From contig NC_092355.1 of NCBI RefSeq assembly GCF_963676685.1, positions 65,479,006-65,543,005 on the forward strand: DNA of 64,000 bases. The letters are read 5' to 3'. Below the pieces are notes generated by a model, which ran no database searches, was not told the DNA's origin, and saw only the letters and a list, made by a program, of their open reading frames with translations. Every line of letters starts with the position of its first letter. Within the stretch, counting starts at the first letter, position 1. This DNA comes from Mytilus edulis. Lineage: Eukaryota; Mollusca; Bivalvia; Mytilida; Mytilidae. Positions 11,747 to 24,559 of this stretch are shown piece after piece. A program made the translations under genes and the position numbers.

Positions 11747-13690
11747 TTAAGCGAGAGAAAATGGCTCAATTGTCCAATTAGGGAAAACTTTTTTATATTT
11801 CCTGTACTGGTGTAAACAATCCCCGCCGTCTTTCTCGGAGAATTGACATCTCAAGCTCATATCAATTACATTACAACGAAAGGTTTTATCTGAGGATACT
11901 AAACAATTGCAACACATCCATGCAATCATTTGAGTTAGTGTCTGCCGTATACCAATCACAGCTGGAGGTCTGTGCTGAATACAAGAATGCACCTCCCCTA
12001 CGTGTTTATCTCTCTTCTGATAGAATTCATTGCAAAAAGGGCACTTCGTCGTGCATCCCCATAAATGATTGAACACTCTTTGATTTGGTGAGTCTGTCTT
12101 TTTAACGTTTTCAGCAACCTCTGATTTGAAACGATTTTTAATTTTCTGTTCAACTATTTCAAACTCATTCAATGTAAGTTTCTTGAAATTACAAACGATT
12201 ACAATTTCGTCATCAATATCTGCAAGAATAGTACCTTTTGTGACCATGTAATATTTATTAAGATTCTCCTCAAATATAGTGCACCATTCAGAAATATGTG
12301 TTTTCTTATAATCACTTATTTTCATGACGGTCACCATACATAGATGGCATATTTTTCTTGAAATTCATACATATTTCAATAATGTGCTTCTCGGCAAATT
12401 TTTATATTCATTGTCCTGCCCGTTTTTAGTAAACATATTGTTGTTAATATACGTTGTCAGCCAATCGAGGGCATATGAAGTACTATCGTCAACTTATCAT
12501 GATATTGCATAAATTCATTAAAATCTGATTTATTAACTAGATCTTCCATCATACCTATCATTAGGCTATACTTTGTTGTGAAGGTGTCATGAATGATATT
12601 TGTTACAACATTGTGAGTGATGTATGTGAAACGGTTTCGGTAATGAATCGTTCTACATTCCTAACAAAAGGTTGTGCCATCCTCGCCTCTATTGTTTTTT
12701 TCTCTACTATTTTCATGTAATAGGACAACTATTTTCGTTTTTCAGACTGCAATTGTTTTTTTCATATCATTTTTTTCCAGCAAGTCGTTGTTCAAACAAG
12801 TAAAAACTTCCACTATATACATTTTTAAATGCACTGCTAGTTTTGGGGTCAGAATTATGGCTATCAATGCTGTCAATCAAAATTTTGAATACTTTTCTTG
12901 CGTACGACTCTTTGAATTGGCAATATTCCTTTTGTAAAGGAGAAATATAGTCATCAATTTTTCTCATTATGATATCGATTAGGGATCTAGCAATTTTTTT
13001 ATCTTTCATCATCACTTCATCTTTTGGCTGGTCATCGCCTGATGACAATCCCCATGTGATATAATCATCTTGAAGCTGTTTTAATCCTACACTATCCGTT
13101 AGCTTCTCCATAGTCCGGTAATTATCTCGAAAATTCTAATTTTTCTGTATTTCTTCATTTAACATGGGTTTCTCCGCTGTAAACATATCAAATATAATTT
13201 TGTCGACGATCTTTTCAACTCGATCCGGGTTTCCTTCATTAATGAATATGATGCCTTGAAACCAATTATTCCTTATTTTGTCAAAAAATGTATTCGTGTC
13301 TTCATATGATAACTTATTTTCTTTATATTTAGCAACATGACTTTGAGCTTTTTTGTTAGTTCTTTTTTGTGGCTTGTCCTTTCTGCAAGTTGTTCCAAAG
13401 AGGACTGATGGCACGCTTTAAGAAGCTGTATATCATTTGTTCCTTTCTGAATGTGTACATCTTTTATTTGTTGAATTTTAAAAATTTCTTCTTTCTGTAT
13501 ATTGCTCCATTGAATTTTTCATTCTGTGTTTGTATACAAAATCTTTAAACTCCAAATGTTCTGCCTGATCTGTAAGAAATATTTCAAACATATCAGATAA
13601 AATTATTGTACAAGTCTCCTGAAAGATTAATCTTTTTGGTTGAATTAATAATATATTCGTGGAATAATTAAATTGAATTATTACCCACAT
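11747..13690 (-). pseudogene. GVIN/VLIG-like very large GTPase, C-terminal remnant
   Basis: Very large interferon-inducible GTPases are giant cytosolic proteins with a GTPase domain far upstream. Only the C-terminal part is here. Reading right to left on the minus strand, coding blocks lie at 13690-13478, about 13500-13380, 13414-13136, 13111-12767, about 12595-12340 in two frames (with LMIGMMEDLV and YALDWLTTYI), and 12337-11747. The last block is the family's C-terminus, with the cysteine/histidine motif CPFCNEF, H...H...C and QHRPPAVIGI, which may bind zinc. Successive blocks are collinear but change frame at least five times without splice sites, and the family usually has a single huge exon. 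I therefore read it as a 5'-truncated pseudogene. No GTPase motif lies upstream. Confidence 0.75.
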
Positions 13691-15139
13691 ATTACTTCCC
13701 TAATATCAAAATTGAAATTGACCACTCTTATTTCTGACAACGCACTTCTATAAACATCTACAATATATGTATAAATTATTTTCCAACGAAATTTGATAGT
13801 ATTGAATAATGGGTGTTTTATTGTGTCCCTATTATATGTCAAGGGTATCTTATAATAGTCAAGGATGCCTGCAATGACATAATGCTACACCGAGGGACAT
13901 TTCAGACCCCGAATCCATTGACCAACATTCAATGTGTAATATTTAACAAAGCCAAAATATTTTTGATGGATAAATTGTAAATTATATGTTGCTGACCAAA
14001 TGAGTACCATAAACCGGGTTATTTTCGCGGAATGTAAATTTTCGTTTATTTTCGCGAAAAGATTGAAAACAACAAAATAAATTCCACCAATTTAAATGTA
14101 ACATGCAAAGGAATCGATAAAAGTTTTGAATCTGAAAAAATAATATCCGCACAAATATTTCGTATACCATTTTCAATGAAAATCGCGAAATGTTACACCC
14201 ACGACATTATCCACTATACAATATTTGGACCATACGCATATGGTCATAACCATTTCCATACATACTCATATGGTTCGACCAGATTCATATGATCCGTTAA
14301 ATTGACACGATCGACGTTGAAAAGTGACTCATAAAACCTGAATATATATATATAGTTATACCAAATGCAATAGTAGTAAGAAACTTTAAAAGTTATACTA
14401 TAGAATAACATTTCAATATCTATACAGTTGTAGTGTTGTCCTATTTCATGTATTTAATGCAATTTATGGCATACAAAATTCTAGATGTCATTCCGGATTT
14501 AAAAACTCAAAATGTAATCAACTGATGCACATCATGAAATGTGTAATGCAATTATTAACTTAACAACTGGCTCAAACAAGATACTGAATCAGGATTCTTG
14601 GAAACTTTCAAATTCTTAACCTTCTTTTCTCCTAAAATGTGTTTACATTGATAACAACTTTAAATTCGTAAAATCCTTGATTATTCAATATGACCCTTTG
14701 TTTTATCTCCATGACCCTGTTTTTCATAATGGTTCTGGTTTTTTTTATATCATTATTGCCCTGCTTATTCATATTAGACCTTTTCATTGATAATGACTCT
14801 GTACATGGACCAATGCCCTGTTAGTCTGTAATGAACCAGTTTTGCTTTAATTAATAAAGCAACAGTTTCATACGTAATGCATTAACTGGTTAGTAAAATG
14901 AAATTATGTATGAAAATAAACCCTTCAAATAAGGAATAACCCTGTCTATAAGTATACTAAATGAATGAACACAGTTGTCGTAAACCTCGTGGTTAGGATT
15001 ACGATACGACAAATGGAACATATTCGTCGTCATCTGTGAAACAAATATACCATTACGTTGAATAAACTACTGATAATGGCCATAAATATTTCGAATAAAT
15101 GTTTTTCCAATCACAGTTGAGAAATCCTGGTTCAAAAGA
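13691..15139. other. Gene-free interval with palindromic short repeats
   Basis: No coding signal beyond a small minus-strand frame (13982-14176) over repeat-like DNA ('ttttcgcggaatg' and 'ttattttcgcg'). At 14220-14300 there is a cluster of CATATG-containing words. A TA dinucleotide run lies near 14342-14356. Confidence 0.45.
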
Positions 15140-15370
15140 AGAAGGGTGAAAGATACCAGAGGAACAGTCAAACTCATAAATCGAAAATAAACTGACAACA
15201 CCATGGCTAAAAATGAAAGACAAACAGACAAATATTAGAACACAAAAAACAACTTAGAATACTAACGACTGAGCAACACGACTCCCATCAAACACTGGGG
15301 GTGATCTCAGGTGATCCGGAAGGGACTTCAGCTCCTGCTCCACATGTGGTACCCACCGTGTTGCTCATAA
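15140..15370 (-). mobile_element. Penelope-like element 3' tail copy
   Basis: On the minus strand it has 'ccacatgtggagcaggag', the 'gatcacctgagatcacc' region, 'ttttagccatggtgttg' and a 3' end at 'gaggtatctttcaccctt' near 15140. It is only the non-coding tail, collinear with 60475-60692. Confidence 0.7.
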
Positions 15371-17679
15371 TATTACAAACCCGGTAAATAGTCTAGTAAA
15401 ACTCCTGATGGCCTCCGTAAAATGTATAAAGGGATGAGTTCAGCTTTACCATTTGGAACTAGTGGTTTATATTAATAACTTCTTTGTGAGCAGTAACCCT
15501 CTATCAAGGAACTAATGATAGTAAATACAAATGCGAAACTATCGTATTAATTAGAAGATATATACTCTATATACAGGCGCTACTGGAATGTTGCTACATA
15601 GAAATGAAAGGTTGCCTAGCAACGGTTTTATTAAATAGCGAAATTATCACTTATGTATTGCTTTCTCATTAAAAATTAGCATAATTCAAAATAGTATTGT
15701 TTGTGTCACCTCAACTATGGTACTGTTATTCCGATTCTAATACATTACAAAAAGAAATAATACTTTAGAGGTTGAAAAAAGGAATAAATTTGAAATAAAA
15801 TAAAATTCCCCGAAACTTTATGAATGATCTTGGCACAAAGTCGTAAGGCTAAACGAATAAACGCTAAACGTGACGTCATAAAAGTAAAAGCTCACAAATT
15901 GGAGGCTGTTACGTTACCTCTATGATTCAAAACTGGGTGAAATCACATTAAAACGGCGATTTTGAGGTTGGTGTTGTTTAACATATATGCATGTTTAATT
16001 AGCGATTAAATTGTAGAAATCGAACATTTGAAGATTCAATCAATTCAAAATAGCGGGTCCCCCTTTAGTTAGAAATGGTCAACTGTGGATTTGACGGCAA
16101 CCTTTAGTCAATGAAAAAAGGCGTGACATAAAAGATGCACTAGAATTTAGATTTTACTAGGACTTCTTTATTTTTTTATTTTTTTTTTACTTTTTACAAA
16201 ACAATGAAGTTGAATTTTAATTCCATATTAATATATGTTCACACAAATTATGCAACAGACGATGTTTAGTGATGGTGATCTGTTATATGCTATAATTTGC
16301 ATAATTAACAAATTGTTGAACTGCTGTAAGTACTCACCAAGTGTGAAAACTAGTTAAATCATCATTCCTATGTCTTTTATACATAATAGTAGATGATTCT
16401 GACACGTAAAAATACACTAGAACACATAAGAATTGCTGATTCAAAACATATTTTAATTTGCACGCAGTAATGACTTTTTTTTCACATGCAAGATTATACT
16501 GAGTTAAATCAAAGAAACTTCCAGATTAATATCATGTGGAGCGATTGTTTTTAATTTTCGATGATGTTTTGTGTTTGTTTTTTATTTTAGATTTAATGAA
16601 CTAGCAATTATTTACAAACATAATGTTAATGAAATAGTGTTCAAAGTATCTCTGTTTCTTTGCTTTTGTGTGATTTTGGTTTTTTTGTATATTAGAGAAA
16701 TCGGTATAAATTTTGTAATTACCTCCAAATCTAATTAAATATCTTCTGAGGAATATTGATGGCAATGACTAAACCTCAACACACTATTTAGTTTGAAATT
16801 GAATATTGATCAATTGATAAGTTAAATGGACTGTGTACGTGACGGAATAGTTTTTTTATAATATTTTTGACTAATTAACTTATTCTACATGTACATACAT
16901 TTGTACTAATGTATTTGTTTTAGTTAATCTTTGAAAATCAAAATGTATGAACTATTACCTCCTGATTGTTCTTCCCGTAACAAAGATATGATATTCTTCA
17001 AACATTTATCAAAACTTTCACCCCAGTTAAACTTTAAAAGGCTTCTTCTCAAACCTCACTGTAGGAAAGCAAATATTACAAAATTATATATAGCGATGCA
17101 CATTTAAACAACGGATATATACAATAGAAAAAGACATTAAATGAACGTACTATTCATTTTTACATTTTACTATATTCATTTCGTAAAAAAAAATCTTCTC
17201 TTTCGTTGAATAAAACATACATGACATTTTTTTACTTTTCATATCTCCTTTCCTTTTCGTTTTTTTAGTTTTCCTCATGCATTGCGAATTATCAACATAT
17301 CAAAACAAGCCAAGATACTATAATTTCTGGATGTATGCAGTGTCTACACTAGTTTTGCATAACACAATCTTTTTGAGTCTTTAACGAAATATGCAATTTT
17401 GTTTTGACGGAATCGATTTTTTTGTAAGTCTTTTATTTAAACGACCAAAATCACATGATTTATCGTTATATTCAAAAGACAGTTGTTTTATAAATACAGA
17501 ACATATTTAATTGATGCATGTTTATAAAACTTTGTCGTATCAGGGGAGATAAAAAGAAATGATAAGTGAATATACCTAATTTGTTTTTTAACACAATTAG
17601 TATCAGAGCAATTTTCTTATCTTTAATTTTAAAATTCCATTGTTTAGCTTTCAAATCTTATCGCTTATCGTCCTTTCTC
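15371..17679. other. Gene-free AT-rich interval
   Basis: Nothing recognisable in either strand. Small open frames at the right end (17472-17654, -) show no family features. Confidence 0.45.
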
Positions 17680-18040
17680 AAATTTTACAGACGCTTCACG
17701 AGTTGATTGTTCGTTATGGAATATCTGTTTCACAGATGATTGATACATTAGAAAAGAATGCGATAGATACCAGCTAGAGGAACAGTCAAACTCATAAATC
17801 GAAAATAAACTGACAACGCCATGGCTAAAAATGAAACAGACAAACAGACAAATAAAAGTACACAAGAAACAACATATTAAACTAAAGACGCCACACCCAC
17901 CAAAACAGCTGGTGTCGTCACTATAATCTCTACTCCTCTTCCCTGATTGTAACTTTCCGAAATAGATTAATCAGCGCGTTTGTAATTACACGAGCGTCAA
18001 GACGGATGCCACATGTGGATAAAGATCTACGTACCAGTAG
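17680..18040 (+). mobile_element. Penelope-like 3' end interrupted by an inverted PLE tail
   Basis: 17680-17756 (+) translates to HELIVRYGISVSQMI, the end of the PLE protein. 17757-17880 is a second PLE tail in minus orientation, with 'gaggaacagtcaaactcat' and 'caacgccatggctaaaaat'. 17881-18040 (+) resumes the first tail, with 'gtcgtcactataatctc', 'tttgtaattacacgag' and 'gatgccacatgtgg'. The simplest reading is one PLE remnant nested inside another in the opposite direction. Confidence 0.6.
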
Positions 18041-18855
18041 GTGACTGGTTGTGGTTTAAAAAATCGTGAAATCAAAATGACTTTAACATAACGCCAAAAA
18101 CATGTGCTGAAGGAGGAAAGACTGTTGTCTAACAGTTGAGAGTAGTTCACAAGGAGTTATCATGTTATTATATGTTATAGTTTTTAAAAGGATTTAAGTC
18201 CTATAACTCCTCTTAACAATAAAATGAAGTTTGATGTTGGTCACCCGCACGTGATTGAAAGCAACTTGTCGTACTAAAAGAGATTCCTGTATAAGCGGTG
18301 TTTTGTTCTTCAATTGTTATCGCTATAATGATTAACAATGACCAAAGTTCACGAAGTACCGTAAAACTTATCAAATCAAACTGACGGTATGGAATTTGTA
18401 ACTAATTTACGTAAGCTTTTTTGTAAAATAATCTTTGAGTATTCTTGCATTTTGGAACGAACGCATGGACGAAAAATAATTATATCTCCTGCCACTCTAG
18501 CTTGCTTGGAAAATTGTCAATATAATAAATTAAGAAATATCAAATATATAAACATTCGTAGGGGAAACTAGACGTGTGTCCTATTGATGAGTGCAATAGG
18601 TTTACACGAAAAACAGATTTCTCCTAAAGAAACAAATTTCTCTAATATCTATTGTATTGATACATGTCATTAGAGTTTTGCAAACGAAATAGGGCTAGAC
18701 CAAAAACGAATTGCCTTTGTTCAATATATACCTGTATGCAAGTAAAGTCAATGATGATTTTATGAATTAAAATGAAATGACGTCCATGTAAATTTGCTTA
18801 TTAAATGACAATAAAAATACAATGCATTAACAATGTTTAAGATAAATAGCATGCC
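18041..18855. other. Downstream flank of HEPN unit
   Basis: No confident exon. Later exons of the minus-strand HEPN gene would be expected here, but none could be recognised. The plus-strand frame at 18389-18571 shows no family signature. Confidence 0.4.
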
Positions 18856-18858
18856 TTA

Positions 18859-19420
18859 CATTGTATGAATTCTTTCTCCTTCATAGATTTTCAGCATTTT
18901 TGTATCAATCCTATGCATTTCATGTCCAATTATCTGCTGTTCGAAATTTGTCTTCTGGAAAAGAAAAATATCCATTCTGCGACCAATATTCTGAAAATTG
19001 TCGAAGTAATCATCAAACATATTTGCATCAATATTGGTGTCGCATCGATGCGCAACTTGATTTCTGTAGCATCTTATTCGTTCAATATCTTCTGCTAATT
19101 TGGTGTCTGCTTTGTCTGGAACAGCACCCCATCCTTGCATTTGTGTAAGAGTAAGTACTAGCTCAAACTGTCTCAAAAGTCTATAAATTAATGTAACATC
19201 AAACGAGCTGTATGTGTTTGAATACTGTTATTGTCGTAAGCTTGCCTGCTGTTCTGGGTTAAAGTAACCAGTTGATGCACTGAAGGTACAAATCACATGC
19301 AGAAATAGTTGATCGAATAACATCTCTTAGAATTTTCGTAAAAGTGTCGATGACGGCCATCAAGAGTCTAGAATATCTTTCCCTTTTTTCACTCTCAGTA
19401 TCCGGTAGGAATTCTGCCTC
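18859..19420 (-). pseudogene. DZIP3-like HEPN-domain exon, copy B (frame broken)
   Basis: HEPN domains are helical nucleotide- or RNA-binding modules, often RNases; bivalves have many DZIP3-like HEPN proteins of unclear role. After a good splice acceptor (ttttgtag at about 19420) the exon reads EAEFLPDTESEKRERYSRLLMAV..., then after a shift YSNTYSSFDVTLIYRLLRQF, LTQMQGWGAVPD and AEDIERIRCYRNQVAH. RNQVAH fits the R-x4-H HEPN catalytic motif. It ends at a plausible donor (AAT|GTAAGG, about 18859). Lesions are a frameshift near 19270-19290 and an in-frame TAA in the ASLRQ-QYSN segment. It lies in tandem with the related unit at 19880-20441. Domain call is good; status as dead gene is inferred. 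Confidence 0.7.
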
Positions 19421-19879
19421 TACAAAATGGAACATGTTAAACAAAAATGCTTACTGACTTTAATCGACTGTGGATTATTAATCATTAGTTGAGTACCAAG
19501 TTTGTGCATTTAGTGTTACAGATAAACCGCGAATTTAAATGTTTGACGAATTACAAATGTTCGATTATGTTGTTTGAATCCCCAACTCAAATATCAAATA
19601 AAATGCAAGTTTTCCTCCAGGAGAACTGTTATCAACGATTGATTGACACATGTATCATACAACTGAAAATTTATTAAAAAAAAATTGTAAGTATAGGACT
19701 TATGAATTAGCGGATGATAGTGTATACATATAATCATGATGATATCGATTTCAGTTTGCTAATCTAACTAATCTGTAAACGAATCCATCGAGACAAGTGC
19801 AAAAAATAAAGGTAAAGTGGGAAATCATAAAAGGATACATAACATATACGACCCTAAAATTATTTATATGGTACTTACA

Positions 19880-20441
19880 CGTAAAGTTTATGTTAAACGT
19901 ACCACTAATTGCTTTGACCTTTGTAAGATCCTGTAGAATGGCAACACAATCTGTGTCGGATCTGCACACACTGTTATTCATACTTCTCAATGTGTCTTGT
20001 TGTAAAAAGTCATCAATTCTTGTAACTATCAATCTGATTTCTTCAATCGACTTTTCGAAATATTTCTCAGTCACTTCTTCAGATTTGATGCATTGTATTG
20101 AATTTTTTGCATGAATCAGTCGTTGGATATCATCGGATATCATCGGATATTTCTACTTCTGTAACGTGGGGAGCATTTCCCCATTTGCATTTAGGCTCAT
20201 CTAATATATTTTCAGATATTTTGTAACATATTTCAATTGTAAACTCATCCATGTTTGGAAGCTTGTCCATTAATACGACTTCATTTTCCGTTAAAACAAA
20301 ACTGAAATGCCGCTTTGAATATTTCTGTTTTAACCATGATGGAGTTAAATAATATCTTAAAATCATCTGCATAACTTTGGGAAATAATCTCAGAACAATG
20401 CATCCCAACTTTGCATGTCGATCTCTGAATAAATTGGACAT
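19880..20441 (-). pseudogene. DZIP3-like HEPN-domain exon, copy A (10-bp duplication)
   Basis: It begins with a methionine at 20441 (MSNLFRDRHAKLGCIVLRL...) and reads through FTIEICYKISENI, KWGNAPHV and EISDDI into the HEPN helices. A perfect 10-bp tandem duplication (catcggatat twice, 20131-20150) shifts the frame exactly at SDDI. In the next frame the protein resumes as DDIQRLIHAKNSIQC... to ILQDLTKV. The R-x4-H motif of copy B is replaced here (QRLIHAKN), so the putative active site looks lost. The exon ends at a strong donor (GTAAGT at 19879-19874). No further exons were recognised to the left. It is probably a divergent, recently broken paralogue of copy B, and could be an allele-specific null. 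Confidence 0.7.
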
Positions 20442-21150
20442 TATGTTATCTTATCCTGTTTTGCCTCGACTTAATTTCTTGCAGTCAAACCTAGTATATA
20501 TAACGCAATGAGTTATGTAGGAATAAAAAATATATATATATATAATAAGCAAAAGCCTTTGGTCATTCATTACCTGATTACATATAATATTTTTTAACTT
20601 AGGATTTTCTTATCTCAGGCATATATTGTTGTTTACTATATACGTCGTCTTGTCATTAACATGTTTAAAGAACCGAATTTTACCTGTTCCTAAATTTGAC
20701 TACTATGCTGCGTGTGATTTCGATTTACTACAAGACGTGTCTGGGTAAATTTATGTATTTAGTTATGATTATGATATATGATATTGTTAAATGTGTTCTT
20801 GTTTGTAGGTGTGGTTCTTTTTTTAAATATTCTATTCGTATGTAAAAGTAAAGATAATTAGTCACTCAGTGTATTTATAAGATTTTAGTTTGGGGCAACT
20901 TCACCTATACAATTAATTTGTTTTATAGTTTTATTTATACCTACATAGCTAGATAATACAAATGACGATCTGGTTGCTAATTCAATTCTATATTAATTAA
21001 ATTATAGTTGTAACTTTTATCTGTGACATCATTTTGCAGCGTAGCGTTATATTGTAGGTGAAAATGCAAGGTTATTTTGTACTGTTTTATGTGCTTTCGT
21101 TTTTTGTTTACGTGTCTGTTTTTATTCTGTGTAAGTCATAAATTCGGTGT
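20442..21150. other. Upstream flank of HEPN copy A
   Basis: AT-rich, with a TA microsatellite near 20529-20545. No promoter element could be assigned with confidence. Confidence 0.4.
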
Positions 21151-21990
21151 TGACATGAACATCATTTATATGGTCAATTTTACCACAAAAAATTACAATA
21201 CACACAGTCATGAGGATTTGAATTACACTGCTTCCAATATTATGTACGGTATTGAATGTACACTTTGTTGATTGATCTACGTCGGAGAAACTCGACAAAG
21301 ACTCAATGTTAGAATGAATGATCATCGGTCCAGTGTAAATGATCCTAAAACAACAAATTTATCTATAAACATTTCAATCAGCCTGACTATTCTATTGTTT
21401 CAATGAAAGTCCGAATTATAGAGAAAATATATCATTCAACAAATGACCCCATATTGAGTACACCATATCGTTTACAAAGAGAAGAATTTTGGATACGAGA
21501 GTTGGGAACAGCCATTCCCTATTGATGCAAATACAACATTGATGGTTCAGGTGTTTTGTCTAGTGTCAGGTGTAGTACTGTCAATACATTACAATTATTT
21601 AATACTTCTCCTAGACGAGATAGAAGTCTTGGTCACAAAAGATATATAAAACCTGCTGTCCACTCCTTGACAATTGATAGGCTGTTAGCTTCCGTTAAAA
21701 AAACCTTTAGGAATTCATCGTATTAGCAATATTTTCCACCAGAAATCTGTACAAAAAACTATACCTGAATACTTAAAAAATAAAGCTGCACTTGTTATTT
21801 CTTATACTTACACCAAGTTTATTGCATCCAAGATTTTCAACCACGAACGGGTTTAAGAGGCCTTTAACCTCAAAGATATGAGATCCAAGCCTCCGGATTG
21901 CTCATTTGTATCGTCGCAATCGAGGTAACCAGTGAGATCACGAATCACGTACGAATCACGAACGTATCATCTACAATGCCGTATGACACG
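21150..21990 (+). mobile_element. Penelope-like element, GIY-YIG endonuclease end (degraded)
   Basis: The plus strand has NIMYGIECTLC, then a stop, then LIYVGETRQRLNVRMNDHRS. This is the GIY-YIG nuclease signature (YGI...IYVG, downstream R and H) found at the C-terminus of canonical PLEs. Downstream text such as REEFWIRELGTAIPY also suits the family. Several stops and frame changes show decay. The RT domain is not upstream, so this is a 5'-truncated copy. Confidence 0.75.
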
Positions 21991-22860
21991 AAGCGGGATC
22001 ATTAATTTCAAGATAGGATGCCTATAACAGTATTTATGATTATGTGAACGTGGAAAAAGTCGAACTTATTTATGTATTTCTTATTTCGGACATTTGGAAT
22101 TGTTTCTTATATTATTTATAGTTTCTCTTTAATCTTAAAGACAATTTCATTCTATTTCAACAGACAATGTGCTTTGATTTGCATTCTTAAAGATCTTTCA
22201 TGTGTGTCACTTTTTAATTTAAAACTGTGAGAAAAACCATGCAAGGGATTGTGTTAATTTATGTTACACAACTATTTCGTTTTATAATTATTTTAATCCG
22301 TTAATGTCGTACATAGATAATTCTTTTCAATATATATTTTATCAGTTCTTGTCCATGACATGTATGATAACACTGACATTAATCCATTTTTCAATTACGG
22401 TCTATTGTTACTTTAAAGTGTTAATTTTATGTTTGTAAAATTTGTCAACTCTATTATTATGTAATCTTAATTCTTTGACAACCTGTAAACATTGTCTATC
22501 TTTATAATGTGTCGACTGAAGTAAAGTCTTCAGTCGGAGTCAGCCTTTTGAACTGACATCATCCGTTCATTAAAGTGAAAATATCCATCCTGAAAGTCTT
22601 CGTTTGTAATCGCTCTACCAGTCTGTGAGTTAGTTCCGTCAATGGATTTATGTTCAATAGGCAGGGGACCAGTCTTCAGTCACTGTAATTCGTTTCGGCA
22701 TCTTCGACAGTTTCAGCAACAGAACCTGTTGCACGGTAACAAACATTCCAGTAACAACATCGTTGTCACAATTATCTCGCTTTTATTATACATGTAATTG
22801 CATTTTTAATTGTTGATACGCAAACTGTCTGTTTTATCTTTTTATTTTGTATGTCGTCAG
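21991..22860. other. AT-rich interval with a short hairpin
   Basis: Non-coding. A perfect hairpin lies at 22513-22534: GACTGAAG, a 6-nt loop, then CTTCAGTC. Its role is unknown. Confidence 0.45.
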
Positions 22861-22869
22861 TCACAGAGC

Positions 22870-22990
22870 ATTTTCTGGTGGGAGGGGGGCTTATATTTTT
22901 TAGAAAAAAATATTTTGATTCTGATTTTGGTAAAAAATAATTCTGGCCAGCACCTAGAGTAGGGAACGACCGTTTGATTTGTAGAATGGC
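22870..22990. repeat. Partial copy of a 'GGGACCG' MITE family
   Basis: Contains 'gggaggggggctta', 'ttttgattctgatttt' and 'tagggaacgaccg', shared with the more complete MITEs at 23366-23589 and 24560-24775. Confidence 0.45.
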
Positions 22991-23365
22991 TGAAATAAAA
23001 AGGCAGGACAGGTCATCCAAGATGGGAAATAGCATCAATTGTAGAGCTGGGTGCAGCTCTTTCTAAAAGAAAGAGTGATTGTCTACAGATATAGCATATC
23101 ACTTAAAGCATGAACCTGTCATCTGAATTACTATATTTACTTCTTGGTTTGAATAATGCATGAGCATGCTGGGAGAGGAAAAAGAACAACAGTTCATGTA
23201 TGCAAATAACGACTCCTTTGATAGAAAAGTGATATCTGACAATTTACAACTACCTGCAAACTTAAAGTCTAAAAAAAAAGTAACAACTTTAATTGGATGC
23301 AGTACCAAACTCTCCCAAATGGTGCACACATTTCGCGTTAAAATGGTGACCAAAACATGAGTTTA

Positions 23366-23589
23366 GGGACCGTCCATTTAACTTGCATGGAAAAGGCATG
23401 GGGGGGGGGGTTGGAAATTAATAAATTATTTGTTTTCTCAAATATATCTAATTTTAAGAGACTGAACGAAAAAAATGGCTAGAAATGGAAGAGACAAAAA
23501 TAATTTCGGACGGGAAAATTGAACATGCCCTTCCTTGTACATGCCCTTCCCCCTGCCCCATTTTTAATTTAAATGGCTGGTCCCTTAGT
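23366..23589. mobile_element. MITE with TAGGGACCGTCCATTTAA-type inverted ends
   Basis: The left end TTAGGGACCGTCCATTTAA matches the reverse complement of the right end TTAAATGGCTGGTCCCTTA. An inner G10 tract (23401-23410) faces C-rich 'cttccccctgcccc'. A TTA or TA target duplication is possible. No coding capacity. Confidence 0.65.
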
Positions 23590-24119
23590 TCAAAATTTCT
23601 GCCCCAATCATAGATTTGCCTGATATGTTTTGCCTAGTCATATATTAGGCCTGAAATTACCGGCATAGTCATATAATAAGGTTTAAATTTCATACCCAGT
23701 CATGTATTTGACAAGTTGGAAAATTACCAATTCTAACGGAACGTCTGTATATACTTTTATATAGGAAGTGACCCCTCCTTGGGTGCATAAATGCAAAGCT
23801 TAAGAATGAATAAACTGAAAATTTGTATAAATCCGGATCATTGTTTAGAATAAGCTAAATAACAAAAAAAGGGGATTCCTTATACTCTTTGTGCTTAGGG
23901 AGAAAAGAAAAAAAAACGAATACCGAATACTTTTAAAACAGAAAACTTCATATATACTATGTGTTCTTTCGCAGAATAAACGATAAATGACCAAATAAGA
24001 TATAATAATATAATTGTATAATTCCAGCGTATTAAGTTCCAAATTATTTTTTCGGCGTACTATTCTTTTTCCCCGAACCAAATATCTGAAATAATACCAG
24101 CAATACCGCATACTAAATG

Positions 24120-24366
24120 AGGGTTAGGGGACGACCCTTTGAGTCTAAGATCGGAGCTGGCAGATGTTGTAAATGTGATTGGCCAGGAAACAAAATTACC
24201 TATGCTTGCTTCCACCTAAAAAAAACTGACCTCCAAATTCTATTATACAGTAAAATGATACATGTGTAATACATAATCTTGCGTGTAGCAGTTGGAAATT
24301 TGTTATTAAATAAATAATCTGATTGACCAAATCTACCAGGCCGGTCCCCTCAGAATCAAATGGTTG
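24120..24366. repeat. Possible related foldback element
   Basis: The left part 'taggggacgaccctttgag' and right part 'ccggtcccctcagaatcaaa' are imperfectly inverted and resemble the neighbouring MITE family. Too diverged for a firm call. Confidence 0.35.
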
Positions 24367-24470
24367 CCTCCTTATACTCTCCTTAAAGACAAATGATCGA
24401 TATCCGATATAACTGCGATATAAAATAATATATAAGAAAAAGACGGGGAAAAATGTGGGTGGGTTGGAGT

Positions 24471-24558
24471 CAAATGATTTTTTTTATTTTTCGTTGCAAA
24501 TTTCTTGTAAAGAACAGTCCCTTGCAAGAAATTTGCAATGAATAAAAAAAATCATTTG
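24471..24558. repeat. Long hairpin (arms ~37-40 bp, ~11-nt loop)
   Basis: Left arm 24471-24510 ('caaatgatttttttta' to 'gcaaatttcttg') and right arm 24522-24558 ('caagaaatttgc' to 'aaatcatttg') are almost perfectly inverted. It is a foldback repeat or cruciform-prone site, immediately left of the next MITE. Confidence 0.75.
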
Positions 24559-24559
24559 T

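Noticed and set aside
12324..12937. Plus-strand open frames opposite the GVIN remnant
   Set aside because: They are shadows of the minus-strand coding blocks, which carry the recognisable family motifs.
18861..19148. Plus-strand frames of 77-95 codons over the HEPN exon
   Set aside because: Antisense shadows of the HEPN coding sequence on the minus strand.
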